Below are positions 39,901-53,362 of a DNA stretch of 64,000 bases, in pieces. Positions within the stretch are counted from its first letter, which is position 1; each line of letters opens with the position of its first letter. The stretch comes from Warburgia ugandensis (taxonomy: Eukaryota > Streptophyta > Magnoliopsida > Canellales > Canellaceae). Location: assembly GCA_035236585.1 (NCBI GenBank), contig CP141139.1, positions 51,777,217 through 51,841,216 of the forward strand. The letters run 5' to 3'. The notes beneath the pieces were generated by a model that ran no database searches, had not been told where the DNA came from, and saw only the letters and a list, made by a program, of their open reading frames with translations. A program made the position numbers and the translations under genes.

Positions 39901-40487
39901 ATAGTAGATGTTACATGATGAATTATATGATAGAATGATCATATATGGGATGGTTCATGGAAATTGAATTATATGATTCATATAGAATATGATGACTATG
40001 AATACTGTACTTTTGAATTATACGATTCCATATACTTCTTGAATCCCCTACTAAGCATAGCTTGCTGAGATATTATAAATGTTTGAATGTTTATAATATC
40101 TCAGATACAGAAGGAAAAGAATGGAGGGATACGGCGATGGAATACGAAGACCATACTGTTGATCAAGACTATGTATGATTGTGAAAGGATTGGATTGTAT
40201 TTTTTATTTATGTATTTTAAACATTAGATGTAATAAGGGGGTTGTCTTTGTGAACCATGAGATTGATCTTGCAATTTTAATAAAAATGAATTTCTATGGA
40301 AATTTATGTTGTATACAAATTTGTGTATATGTATTGGAGTGAAATGTTGCATTTGGGTTTTCTAAAAAGAATTTCAATGAAAATGTTTCTACTGTTTAAG
40401 TTTTCAAATTTTTTGCAAAATTGGTCAACCACCATTTGAAAACAAATAACAAAAATGTATTTAAAAAACCCGGGTCGCCACATCCTC

Positions 40488-42300
40488 CTTATTCTTCTTT
40501 TTCTTCTTCTTCAATAATTTTTCCTGCATATCTTCTATGTCAACCTATATTGGTTCAAGATTTAAGCTTTTTAAAGTCCTCATATAGCTGATTCTCATGG
40601 AACACTACGTCCTTGCTTCAGTTGATTCTTTTCCCTTAAGAATCCTATAGCCTATATCTAAATTTTCTATCTTCATAGCTGCTGAAGATACCTGGAGGAG
40701 AATTCATGTCAAGCTTCTATCTCATCTCCTTGGATACATGTGCATAAACTTTGCACCCAAATATTCTTAAGTGCAAGTAAGAGATTTTCCTTCTAGACCA
40801 CTTCTGTTTTAAAATTTCAAAGTTCAACGATACTGATGGTGACCTATTAATAAGGAAACTGGCAGTTCATATAGCTTCTCCTCATAATGGCTCAGGTAGC
40901 TAGCAATATTAAGCATGCATCTCACTCTCTCCACAATGGTTTGGTTCATCCTCTTTGCTACTCTATTTTGTTGTGGGGTATTTTGGATTGTCTTCTCATG
41001 TTGAATACAATGCTTTGTGCAGTATGTCTTAAAATCCTTGGTGGTTTATTCTCTTGCATTGTTTATGCAGAGACATTTTAGCTTCTTTCTTGTTTATCTT
41101 TCAATTACCACAAGGAATCCCTTGAAGTGTTCCAACACTTGATCCTTGCTTTTTATAAAATATACTCATACCCTCCTAGACGCATCATTTATAAAAGTTA
41201 CAAGAAATCTGTTCCCGCTCAGTTACTCTACTTTCATTGGTCCACATGCATTTGAACATACCAAACTCAGTAGTTGTTTTCTTTTATTACATGGGGAAAA
41301 AATGCAAATATATGTTTCTTGTCAAATAAAGAGTGGTTACATGGGTTTAGACTTATACTTTTGGCAACTTTGATGAGTTGCTTTTTCATAAGCATGAATA
41401 ACCCTTTCTCTCCCATGTGTCGTAGTCTCTTGTGCCATAGATTTGACTATGCCTCCTCTTCTATTGCGTTGAGCCCATCTCTACAAGTCTTTGCATGAGT
41501 CTTATGTAGGGTGTTGTAGATATGTCCCCTTGCAACCATCATAGATTTTGTCAATTTCTAAGTGGTATTGTCAAAGTAGTAAGTATAGCCCTGCTGATTA
41601 AGAACTAGAACTGAGATCAGATTCAACAAGAGTTCTTGAATGTGTCACACCTCTTTCAACACCATTGTACAACCAAGGTGGGTCTTAGTTTGTACGCATC
41701 CAATCCCTACTATTTTGGATGAACTGTTATTCCCCATTTAATGGTGCCAAAGTCACCTTCCTTGTAGGAAGTGAAGAACTCTTTATAAGGAGTGGAGTGG
41801 TAGGAGGATGTTGTGCTTGCACCCACTTTGCATTGCTATTTCCAATGTGTAGGCATGATTCTTCCTCAACGGAGAGCAGTACTATATCTAGTGCAATGGT
41901 ATTCATATCAATTTATCAACATTGTATTTTGTAGGTACCTAAAATGTGGTGCTTGGACAAGCAAGCTTTTCTATTAGGTTGTGAATTTCTTGTTATGGCA
42001 AATTTTGCAACTATGGCAAGTAACTCAAATGTTTCCTTTTCTTTTACAACAATTGCAAAGGTTATACAGAGTTTAACATCGAATAACTATTCTAGAATAT
42101 CAATTAATTTTACCTATTATGCGTGAACTTTCCTTTTAGCCCTCAGAAGACATAGTGGAGGCACCCAGTTATGTTATTCCTCAAAAGTAACATGTTGAGA
42201 TGGTTGATGAATTGAGTGATGTTCTAGGTTGAAGTTGATTTGCTAAGAAATGGTAAGTTGCCTTGATTGATATGATCATCTAACTCTTCTTGTAAATATA
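40488..42300 (-). pseudogene. copia-2: integrase, gag-pre-integrase and protease region, degenerate
   Basis: Minus strand. Reading from the right, a protease-like stretch is near 41850-41690 (S-Y-K-E-G-D-F-G-T-I-K-W). A gag-pre-integrase segment follows at about 41470-41300 (N-L-W-H-K-R-L-R-H-M-G-E-K-G-L). Integrase core phrases come next: F-I-N-D-A-S-R-R-V near 41200, H-C-I-Q-H-E-K-T near 41000 and T-P-Q-Q-N-R-V-A-K-R-M-N near 40970. The C-terminal integrase block is H-L-R-I-F-G-C-K-V-Y-A-H-V near 40770 and S-K-D-V-V-F-H-E near 40600. The acidic linker at 40488 then meets solo LTR B. Many stops break it. A gag region and a 5' LTR should follow to the right of 42300, but I could not find them. 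Confidence 0.85.
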
Positions 42301-45300
42301 TTGGAAAACTAAAAAGAGTTCCAAGGAGAAACAAGTTCCCATCTCCCTCAATGTTGTGAACTCATTTATTGACTTGAACACTGAATATTGTAAGCTCCCC
42401 ATTCTAGTACATAGTAATCGTATTTTTCCTCTAGTATTTGATGTACTGTTCTCAATGTTTTCTTTGTCATCCATCCTACTTTCACATTGTCAATTATCTA
42501 TCTCTTTTCTTATTGGATGCACTACATATTCTACGTACTATTGAATAAATACAATTTTCTTGGTGCTGTAAAGAGTGTTCTAATTTCTAAAAATGCTAAA
42601 AGAACTTGTGCTTCTTATTTACTTGTTATACTTTAGATCTAGTTATTTTTGTAACTTTTCTTATTTGTATGTGTGGTTGCTCAAAGTAAAGAACTTCAAA
42701 TTAGCTAATTATTTCTCCTTACGTGTTGAAATTTAAATTAGAGTAGCATTGTAAATTTGCTAAATTGAATTTAACCATTAAATATATGAATGCAAAGGAG
42801 AAAATGAGAAGGGAAAAAGGTTTTGAAAGAATTGGAACAACTATTTATTTCTATAATGGAACTACTAGAATTGGCCAATGTAGCTCATTATTTTGCAGAT
42901 TTATCGATCTTTCATACACACGCTACATGTATATATGGAGATCATACGTGTTCAACTAGTTGGCCACCAGCCAGTGATTTGTCTTACAAATGCTACTAGG
43001 AATAAATGATGCCTTGGCCTTGACTAAAAGGGGAAGTATCTAATTTGGCAATTGATACTTACTAGTCTTGATTACATGCCTAGTTCTTATGAAACTAAAG
43101 CCCTGTATTAATTCTGGATGCAAGCTATTTGGAGTGATACATTCCATTTGTGTAGAACCAAATTTGTTTAGGGCTAAAGGCTTCTATGTGGTCTAGTGCC
43201 ATACACCATCCAAAACCTTTGTACCACCCATGTATGCCATGTGTATAAACATTCAAGTTCAAAATGCCCAATTTTACATATAATATTGTCATTTGTAGAT
43301 AGGAGTTTAGTCTTTTGGTGTCTAGTTAGCAATCATATGACAAGGCATCTTATGAGTAAAGTGTGTTGGTGACGTGGCAAAGATGTGTTGCTTCTTGGAA
43401 CAACAAAATGTAGGCAGATAACTATGTTCAAGTGTAGATTTTTCTTTTTTTGCTTATATTTCAATCACATTGTTTTTCTTTTATAATTGTTCTCTGTCAA
43501 ATTAAGATGGTTTTAGTATGATGAAACTTATTTGAGGGGAAAGTTAGTTCATGATGATGGATTTTAGGAGAAACTACTTGATAATTTTTCTTTTATAATT
43601 GCTCACCTAAAGGAATCTGTTGAGCACATAGAGATAGATCAACTCACAATCCTAAGTGTCATGTGCCTTTTATACTTGTGAATCGTCCATACAGAGCTTC
43701 CATTTAGTTGTGCCACTTGGAGACACATGAAGCGTGGCAAGTGAAAAGATGAGATAGCTAAATCTAAAAAGTACCATGTTGGTGCCAATGACCTCCTTAT
43801 ATAATTGCTCTTAGCTTGAGTGAGATGAAAGCCAAAGATCAGAACAGAAACAAACAGTGGTGGTGCTGAGAATAGGACTAGTTGGCAACAAATGACTCGG
43901 AGTGGATAATGGAGACAAGTGCTCGGAAATGAGAGAGAGGGAGATGCCAAGACCCAAGGATTGTAGCTTCTGATTATTGATAAATTTCTTCCTTTCTCCC
44001 TCATAACCATACATAAGTCACTTGATTGGACTGTTAGACCATCCATCTAGGTGCAATTCTTAGGCAGTGGCATCTCTTTGGTTTTTGCTATTAGTGAATG
44101 CTTTAGGCCATACTAAATATGTGGTTGGACATATTAAATGAGTGTCTTTTATTGACTCTTTGATGTCTAATTTTCCAGAGTGAACGCTTAGATTATTTTT
44201 ATTTTATTTTATATATTTTTTTTCTAGAATGATTCAAATATTGAACACTAGGCATTCCTATTTGTGTTTCTTTATGGTTTTTTTATAGAGAATGTCTTTG
44301 TATAATATGCTTAACCTAAAAAGTTTATTTGTTGAGTTGCAAAACTTTTCATTCTTCTTATCTTTTTAGTGCAATTAACAAATGTGACAATTGAAGTCCC
44401 TTTAGTTACTTCAAACTCTAATGTGCTTACAAGCTATTTTTCGATGATGTGAGACTCTAGTTTACGCCAGTTCTCTTATTCCTTGTAGATTGCAACCTAT
44501 CACTAAGCTCTCATTCGAACAATTCTTTGGGCTTACAAGGAATTATGTGCAAGTTTGGTTATGGATGTGACATCTATATACTTATGAGAAGAACTAAACA
44601 AGATCTAGGAGTTGTTGAGAACATTATATCATGAGTAGAAGTTGTAAAGATAAAGTTCAACCTTGCATGTCTTTTAATCATCAATAGTCCACTTGCAGAC
44701 TATAGCTCTTAACAACCTTGTTTCTTGTAGGTAGAATCCTGTAACTAGGCTATCACTCTTCTAAGGAATTGAGAATTGGAATGTAGCCCCAAAAGCATCC
44801 ACAAAGTTATTGAAAGTAGTCAATGGAGCCATGGAGGATGATGCTATATTCTTAGTTGAAGAGATAACAATGGAGCGGGGTAATCCTAGGGATGGAAATC
44901 ATCTTGTAATTAGTTTGAATGGATTACATTGATTGAATATTTATCTTAGATCATAGTTTCTATTGGAATTTGGTATGTGATAATAGTTAATAAATTGATG
45001 CACTTTACCAATTTGAATTGCAGAGAACATGCAATATAGCTTTGTTCTATATATATGGCCTTGTTCATGGAACCTATCATTTAACAATTTCTCATCCCTT
45101 AGCAATCGTCAAATTTTAGCTTTTGTTAAAAGTGTTTTCTATTATAAAAAACCTAAACTTGTGCAATTTTTTCATTTTAATATTGATCTTTCATGTATTT
45201 CAAAAAACCCATGAAGTTTCCGAATGCATTGTTAAGAACTTGACAAATATACTAGGGTGCTAACATCGATGTACACCTATCATCCACATGGTTGGTAACT

Positions 45301-46130
45301 CATTGATTGCCATGTTGGTGGAGATAATATTTTATAATGAACCAAAAATTTCAAAACCTGCCTAGCTAACATTCCCTAACCCTTAAAAATTTTTTTTCTT
45401 TCCAAAAGCCAGTTTACAAAACTAATTGTGCCCAAAATTGTCTTAAGTAGGTGCTCAAAAAACCAGTTGCAAAAAACCAAATGATGATGTCAAGGGATTC
45501 AAGATCAAACTCAATGGGGGCAAGAGGTAGCAGAGGGGTTTGGCGCACAAGAAAAGCCAAAATGAGTTTCTAATAACTCTAAATAAAGGGTTTACTACAT
45601 AGTCATAGAAAATCAAATATGAGTTTTTAATGGATGTAACAAAGGGATCCCAACCTAGAACAAAGGGAATATTAGAATTTCCATGGATGTAACACAATGA
45701 GAGAAATCTCTTGGACAATGGATTAGGGCTCCTTCCCAAATGAAACCAATGAACCCATCTTTTCACTAGGCTTTCTCATGGAAGCACTAGTTTTTGAGAA
45801 AGTTAGCTGACTGGTATTGGGAAATGTTATCTCCATCACCATGGTAGTTGGGATGACACATGTACATTCACGTCAGTTGTCCATTAACTCCATCAAACAA
45901 GATAAGGGATTAGGGTGAGTTTGAAATAACTGAAAAACTTCATAGGTTTGTTAAAATAAATGGAAGATTATGAGTAAAATGAAAAAATAAAAATAAAAAA
46001 AAATTCAAAAGTTCAAGGTTTTTACGCTAACAAAATCTTTCGTTAAACATAACAAACATCTTTATGTGTTCACTTGAGCTTAAAATTTAGAGAATGTTTA
46101 AGTTTGAAACTTTTGACACATCTTAAAAAT
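42300..46130. other. Stretch with no recognised gene or element
   Basis: AT-rich sequence with scattered short open frames. The longest, on the minus strand at 44046-43639 (135 residues), has no motif I know and overlaps a second frame. It may include the lost 5' parts of copia-1 and copia-2. I see nothing that supports a functional gene. Confidence 0.4.
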
Positions 46131-46945
46131 ATAAAAGCTAGTAATTTATTATATAAAGGTCTTCTAGCACAATGGCATGAGGAACCTATTTCCTAGGTGA
46201 TTAAGGTTCAAAACTACTCATGGATGTGTGTTTTCAACATTTAAAAATCATTATACCAAACTTTTTGCCACCCTATGTAGACCTTTAGATTAAGAGGAGA
46301 GGTCAATAAACTTTCACTTTGCTTCTTTGCTTTTCTTTTTTAAAGAGATGATGCGAGTCTATTAGTCGAAAGCAATAAATAGACTACCTCTCTCTCTATT
46401 TTCCTTTGCATATGTGATGTGGAACTAGTCCCACTAACTTTAAAAACAATTCCAACATAACAAACCTGGCGAGTCAAGGCAACAATTTTCCCGAGAGATG
46501 GGTAAAATGTGCCGCGTCCCCTTTACTGGCAAAGATACTGTGATCATTGTAATATGATACTTCATCGCTCCATCTCTTTCATCAAGCTTTCATATTGCAC
46601 ACAAATACATAGGTATAGGAGTCAAAAAAGGTTGACCCGAGGGGTCTCCCCACATGGTGGCAACAATAAGAACAATGCCGTACTAGAATCTATGATAGAA
46701 GAGTGGAGAAAAAACTAATATATATTAGTAGATATTATGCAATGCACTAGTATAAGGAACGGAGCGATAAAAAAGAAAGAAAGTTTCATAAATGTAGAAT
46801 ACAGTGTTCAAAACAGTTGATCTAATGGCCTGTCACGATACTAGACAAAAAATCTCATCTACAAGATCAAATGATGTACGAAACTATGGGTAATGCCATC
46901 GTTGATTTCATCCTGTCAAATTAATCTAATTCCTTGATCACCTCA

Positions 46946-47128
46946 GTAAAAAAAGGTAGCCTAGTGCATGAAGTTTTCACATATGCTAGGTTTGAGGAAG
47001 GAGCAGATTACAAGAGTTTATAGTATGCCACCTTACTTTAGATTTGAAAGACTGTTTTTACGCCTCAAATCCGTGACCTTAAAGTCACACAACGATGACT
47101 CCAACATTGCGCCGTGGCTCCCTTTTTC
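46946..47128 (-). mobile_element. Au SINE copy 1 (tRNA-derived), minus strand
   Basis: On the minus strand the element reads from gggagccacggcgcaatg (A-box region), through aggtcacggatttgaggcg (B-box region), to a diverged body ending ctaggctacc and a short T tail. It matches the other two copies along its length. It has a perfect 14-bp target duplication, ccttgatcacctca, at 46932-46945 and 47129-47142. It lies just upstream of the EDL3-like leader region. Confidence 0.88.
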
Positions 47129-47489
47129 CCTTGATCACCTCAATGACCAGCAAAATTGACGTCACCGGAAGACACATGAGAGCGATTGAGCTAGAGCCAC
47201 TCAGGCCCACTGCAGCTAGTGCCACATTTGATAGCTGGCTCAAACTCACCGAGAGCGGTGAGACTTTTAATCCGTGGATTCACCTTTGCATGCGGCACGT
47301 CTTGGAACTTGATCTTTTCAATAATAAAGATAAGTTATTTTACAGGAAAATAAAATAGGGAGGAATAATCTTAATTTAATTTTAAAAATCTATGCATTAA
47401 TTTCTCCTCTCGTCCGTGTACGCAAAACGCAAGACTAAAACAGTATCTTATTATTTTATCATCTCCCCACACACCCCAAACCACCCCCG

Positions 47490-47490
<1 letters not shown>

Positions 47491-47519
<29 letters not shown>
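47491..47519. repeat. (CT)n microsatellite in the presumed promoter/leader
   Basis: About 14 CT repeats immediately upstream of the region read as the transcription start. CT-rich tracts near plant transcription starts are common. Function is inferred only from position. Confidence 0.85.
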
Positions 47520-47523
<4 letters not shown>

Positions 47524-47599
47524 AGTTACCCTCTCATTCCCTGCTCGGGAGAGATCATGCAGAAAGTTCAGGCCGATCACCAAAATACCCCTTGATTTC

Positions 47600-47815
47600 G
47601 GAGGGTTACCAGTCCTCTCTCTCTGTTCTCGAAGGATCCTCCATGGCAGCGTCCAAAACCTAATCTCATTTCTTTTCTTTTTCTTGCAGCAGATTTCAAT
47701 GGTTTGAGGAAAAACTGTGGATGACGATCTCTCTATTTTCCTCTACTCGATGAAAATCTGGAAACGGCTAGGTTTTTCCTCTACAGTAGCAGATCACAGT
47801 TGTCTCTTGATCGGT
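47600..47815 (+). other. Possible 5' leader exon of the EDL3-like gene
   Basis: A less AT-rich, pyrimidine-rich stretch follows the CT microsatellite. It ends at a plausible splice donor (cttgatcg|gtaaatg near 47814). Another acceptor-like site (ttcttgcag near 47690) may divide it. There is no convincing coding frame. The inference is that this is untranslated leader joined to the coding exon at about 60203. Without transcripts it could equally belong to an unrelated transcript. Confidence 0.4.
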
Positions 47816-48449
47816 AAATGATAATTTTTACCCTCTGTCTCTCTTTTCTTCATTTATCTTTTACTCCTGCACTGTGGATGAACCCTGTTTTTGGCGTACG
47901 AGTTCAAATGAGCTGGTGAAATTTTGAAAGAAAAGAAAATGAAACGCATATCTTCTTTTACCTTGAGAAAATATCAGATAATGAAACTCTTCTAAGAAAA
48001 AAGGAGATCATCCAGGAACCATTGACAATAGTGTCCAATTGCTGAAACTAAGTTAGAGTATTGGAGTATTTCTGTTGATTAAATTAAAAAACTGTGTTGC
48101 GTGATTTATCTGTAGTCATAAGGTAGTCCTCAGTTCTTACTGTTTGCAGAAATAAAAGTAAAAAATTCCGCACATGCATTTTGGCATTTTCCTGCATGTT
48201 GTAAAAGCTTAAGATTTTAGTTCAATATTGTTATTATTATCCTGTGATGCTTATAATTATGCCTTTTTTAAGAAGAAAATGTTACTTTAGAGGACAACCA
48301 CATGGGGAGCTGCCGTGTAGTCCATCCTCTTTTGCGTGGAAGGACCATGTTTTGTGTGTCCTACTTGTTCGTCTGATTTCTCAGGCTTTGGATGTCTACA
48401 AGGCCAAAAAGCATGGGGATTGGATAATTCTACTATGATCTGTGAACAT

Positions 48450-48740
48450 CGATAGTGTCTGACGCGGCAGCTACCAAATACCAGACAAAGGGATGCGGCA
48501 AATAAAAAATAAATATTGTAAAAAAGGCTAAATTAAACAAAATCCAGAGCAGAAACCAAGAAAAAATTGCAGCAGCTCCATTGAAATTTATAATGAACTC
48601 CAAAACCCTGCATGGAAGGCTTTTTTGAGTTGGATGCTTGTTATTATGATTGGGAGTGTCCACACAAGTGTTGACACAGGTGTCATGTTGATACATATCC
48701 AACACAGATACACTAGGGAAATATAAGTATTCGTCTACTC
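48450..48740 (-). repeat. Dispersed repeat, inverted partner of 61668-61955
   Basis: The complement of this stretch matches 61668-61955 almost end to end. Shared blocks include cacttgtgtggacact, agcatccaactgaaaa/agcatccaactcaaaa and ttcattataaatttcaatgg. It starts and ends near gtgtc/gacac words. The family is unknown to me and there is no coding capacity. Confidence 0.85.
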
Positions 48741-50454
48741 TTATTAATTCTAGCATCTGAAATTTTTGTGTCTTTGGTCGCAGAAAATTGATGGTTTAGA
48801 AGTTCTGTACAAAAAGGGCCTACATTCAGCAATCCGTAACTCATTTTTCAGGATTCTAGAATCACGCATCAGTGTTTTTTTTGGTTTGTGAGATATACAA
48901 AGCCAAAGCAATCAGATGAACGAGTAGGATCATCCAAAGGTAGGTTCCTTCACGCATAACTGAGGGGCTAACGGCAGCATCCCATGTGGTGGTGCTCTAC
49001 AATAGTATATTGCTAACATAAGAGGAAAAGGAAAAGTAGGATAAGTTCAAGAAGATTCACTATGATATCTTTCTATGGAATGGGTTGGATCACTAGAGAA
49101 GAATATTGATAGGAAAAAAAGAAAGTGAAATGCTTAAAGAAGTAAAAAGAAATTTGTCAGAAAAGAAATATTTTATTTTTGTTTAATTTACTGTATGTCC
49201 TCTTTCCTCCTTACTGTCGGTTCCAGCTGTCAACCATGCTTTGTCAGTTCTTTCATCTTTGTTGCCAACTATTCTGCAGTTTTTCTTTTCTTGATGGGCC
49301 CATGCTTAGTATACCATTGGGCTTGTCTCATTTTATTGATCTTCCTTTTTCATGGCTTCTCTTATCTTCTCTTCCATTTCTTCTATTCAGTCAGCTTTCT
49401 TCCCAGCTTTGCGGGCATAAAGTTGATCGATGACAACAAATGCTATGGAAATGTCAAACCATCTTTACTGCCAAATTAAGGTTTTTTGAGCTCATCTCCA
49501 TTGCCATACTGAATTTATTAAAGCAAGTTAATGGACATGAGAGAATCCAGCGTCCATTGCTTGGGTGGCTAAGGATTAACATATAAATTGCTTGGCCCGA
49601 CTCTACACTTTTCCCTGAGACTCTAGATCAAGTATTTGCATCTCTTGAGCTAGCAAATTATGATCCACCTTAGAGATATTCTATGCTTGATAAATGAATA
49701 ATCAGATCATGCAACTACAAAATAAATTGCAAAGTAGGCAGGATAGGATCACTTCCCATTCTACTTCCTAACTCTAAAGATTATCTTCCATCATTTAGCT
49801 CCTAAAAAGAGGCCACTTGATGATTGATATAAAGTTCATTGTAAACTTTCTATGCTTGAAGATGAATACCATTTATTTCCTACCTTATCTTAATTCCATG
49901 AGTACTAAGTTTCACCTTTCAATACTTGCTCTGCCTGGTTTTCCTCTCTCAGTTCACAAATATACATCTTCCAAAAGCAACGGTATGCAGAATCTCTACC
50001 TTTGATTGGGAAGGTACTGGTTGAATTGTAATCGGCTTTTTTACAGCAGTGACTTTTGATACATGAATCTTGCATGCCAAGTAAGAGGAAAATGCATGTA
50101 ATCTTATTTCCACGAATGGAAGTTTCTTGAACCAATTGTATGTTGTTGGTGCAGGTGGCTCCATAGCAGGATCTACTTACAATCTAGACTTGTCCAATAT
50201 CTGTTTACGAGCCTTTCTACTAGAATTTCTTGGTAGAACTAGCTCTTGCTCTCAATTTGTGCAAGTAAGGTTAGAATTCTAGTCTAGCATCTTGTCAGAG
50301 TTTGTAACCTTCCAATACAACAAAATTGCGCCAAACAAGTTATGGAGTTTGAGCCAAGAACGAGGATAGGAACAGGCTTGAAATTGTGTTGTTATTTTCA
50401 TATTATAGTAAACATTCAATGGTCACATTCTAATGTCTGGATCCTATTTTTTAA

Positions 50455-50965
50455 GGAAAAATTGCTTGAAAATCCTTAATTTTTTGTGTTTTAACATTTC
50501 TACCCTAAATTTAAAAAAGAAATAAATATATCCTTAATTTGAAAAGTGTTAACATTAGCACCAAACTGCAGAATGATGTTAGTTATCATTAAGGTACTTT
50601 GATGGGGCAGCTTACATGTACTGCGGAATGCAACATTTGGCAAATTTTTCTTTTTTCTGTCGCTTTCTCCATCCCCATTTACTCTGCAAATCACCTTTAC
50701 AACTCCAACAAAAACAGGATAAATCAATTTGCAAAGTGAATGAGGATGGAGAAAGAGGTGGAAAAGAGAAGAATTTGCTAGATGTTTGCCTTCCATTGTA
50801 CGTGTAAGTTGCCACATCAAAAGCACCTTAATGATGACTAATATCGTTTGGTGTCTCTATTAAGACTTCTCAAATTGAGGATATATTAGAATTTTTTAAA
50901 ATCTATGATAGAAATGTTAAAACATGAAAAAAGTTAGGGTATTTAAAGTAAATTTTCCTTTTCTA
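50455..50965. mobile_element. Foldback MITE, about 510 bp, nearly full-length inverted repeat
   Basis: The left arm (50455-50700) and right arm (50720-50965) are complementary over almost their whole length. Matching blocks include tgttttaacatttcta (50488 and, complemented, near 50910), atcattaaggt (50587 and 50827) and ctttctccatcc (50663 and 50740). The loop is only about 20-30 bp. Overlapping open frames of similar sequence on both strands (50612-50815 and 50616-50807) are a consequence of the palindrome. Clear target duplications were not found. Confidence 0.85.
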
Positions 50966-53362
50966 AAGTTTGATGTATGATGTAAACTGTAGGATCTCAT
51001 GAGCAGTTGAGACTGGGGCTTATGCTTACTATTTAACTTTCGAGCCATTCCGGAGCTCCTTAAGAGAAGGAAAAATGGATAGGAAGAGAAAGAAACACGA
51101 GCATGAGAAGTTAGATTTGCCAAAGAGGAGAGTCAATCCATCTTCTCTTTAAATCTGTTCCAAGATCCCATCCTATAGATCTATTCAATCTATAATCATA
51201 GCTATGCTAACTTCCAATAAAAGTGTGACATCATGGTTTTTCTAAAATCACTTTTGAAAATCATGATAATGTAGTGATATCCTGGAGAAATATTTATGCA
51301 TTGAAGTGTTTGGAAATCCATAGTATGTAAAATGAAGTAAGTAATTTCACAAATCCTCACTCCACACCCAAGGTCACTTGTTAAACCTTCATACATAGTC
51401 AAAGTAGATTTCAAATGTGAGTGGGTGCAAGTAAGTGAACGTGCCGCAGGATTCATTGGTCACAACTAAATCTACGATCAAAATAATGAATCATAAGAGT
51501 TCATATGCATCCTTCCATTCAAAATCAAAGTGTCAACTTAGTTTATAATTACAATCATCCACTAGTCTATTAGAAAGTCCAAACTAAAATAATGAACTCT
51601 TTCTAGCGCTGACGTCTGTGCCAGGTAAACGTCACTTTTGCTTTCCCCCTCTCCTCGGCGCTTAGTCTTCATGAACTCTCACCTGAAAAATGTTGGTGGG
51701 AGTGAGCACAACCACTCAGATGGAACAACCTTAACAAGGCCAATTTCGAAAAACCAGCAATTGATACATATACATATACATACACACACACACAGATATA
51801 TATATACATGCTAGCTAGCTGATACATATAAGTATTTCTATATAGTGAACTAGGTTTTGCATTTGCTTTCTTTATGAAGTCTCCTAAACAATTATCTTCA
51901 TGAAACCATATTAGTTACTATATTTAACTTTTGGTTTCTTTCTTAGTTACTTCAATTAAAACATTTGCATGCGTATGAAAGCAAATTAGATTTGTCACAC
52001 TGTATCAGTAAATCTGTATCGGTGAAAATGTTGTCACTTGGTAAAGCATCAATTTGTCAGTCGCATCAGATCAATGTAACGGACTGGGTATGCTTCTAGG
52101 AGCTCCCTGTTTTCTGTCATATCAGGGTACCCTGGTTCAACTCATTAGTCAATAACTAAATTGAGTACTAGTTTCGTGCTGAGTGGTATAACCATCCTGC
52201 CACATGCTCTAGTCTAACTCTCAAGAATGACTGACGCGTCAGTTAGTTCGCTTCTACAACCACATTAAATCATATCCAGACACTTATCCTGCGCTAGTGG
52301 GGCCACCGCAGCTTTAAGCAACTAACGCCACCCATTGCAACAGCTGTGGATCCAACACGGTCTGATTTTGATTCGGCCCTCACCAAGTTACCTGTCTATC
52401 TTAGGGGCAGCTCCGTGAAGCCTACTCCCTCATTAAAACCCTGTATAAGAGTGGGTACCTAGTCAGAGGTCAGGGGCCAATCTGTACCTCCTGGCATAGT
52501 GCCCTAGGACTTACAAATGCCTGAGAACCGTTACCAAAATTGAAAAATGAAAACAAAATAAAATCTAGAGATGCAACTAATCACTTCCTTATCAGTCAAA
52601 TATGTAAGATCCATTTTAGAGTCCTTTCATCTTTGAGATGTAGGTGTTCTTTTGTCCATGCCAAGTGAGGTCAATACATGTAGTATTGCCTTTTCACATT
52701 TTACAGTCTGTAATAGGAACACCCTAAATGCATCCCCTATTCAGGTCATTTTCCTTCAAAGCTTTTCAGTGTATGCCTTTTTAGTGTCTTATTTTTCAGT
52801 GTTCTTTCATGTATTTCTTTTGAAAAGCATGGAAACATGTTCAAATTATAGTGCAAGCATAGTTTCTGTTGAGTTTTCACCTAATGGATCTGTCAAATCG
52901 CTAGCTAATCATGCTAAGTGTTCATGAACATGTTTTCTTACTAGTTCAAGTTTGTGTTATGATAATTGTCCAATCAGCCATGTACTTTTAGTTTTTACTT
53001 TCATGATCATTATTATGATATTTTACTTTTAAACTTCCTAGTTTATAATGCATAACATGGGTGTTCCCACAACTTCCCATGGCTGGTTTGTCATAGTGTT
53101 TGTATGTTGTCATCATAGCATTTTCATAGTTTGCTCACATGATTGAATACGTACTATCATTCTTTGCATCCATTTCAATTCATATAGCATATACATATAT
53201 AACATGTTCCATGCTTTTGCATAGCATTTCAAGTAGCCTAGGTATGACATTCACCTCATTATCACTTAAAGCAGTTTATGTCATCATCATGTGATGGCAA
53301 TCTCATGATCTTTACATTTCATTCAGTTAACATAAGCATGTCATCAGTTTAGGCAGTTTGTA

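Larger units (their letters stand above)
31506..40482 (+). mobile_element. Solo LTR B (gypsy, long-LTR type), split by a nested chromovirus
   Basis: Left end TGTAACAACCC at 31506, right end ...CCCGGGTCGCCACA at 40482. The flanks are tcctc at 31501-31505 and tcctc at 40483-40487. The host on both sides is the acidic linker of copia-2. The LTR's own parts are about 31506-33000 and 36945-40482, near 5 kb in all. The right part has a gcttgctgagatatt block about 440 bp before the end and a ctaaccacccgctctctgaaatt-type block near 39454, both shared with solo LTR A. No coding region of its own was found. Confidence 0.8.

Noticed and set aside
43639..44046. 135-residue minus-strand open frame
   Set aside because: No recognisable domain, an overlapping second frame, and no splice or promoter context. 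Not called as a gene.
50500..50826. Pairs of similar open frames on both strands
   Set aside because: They arise from the palindromic foldback MITE.
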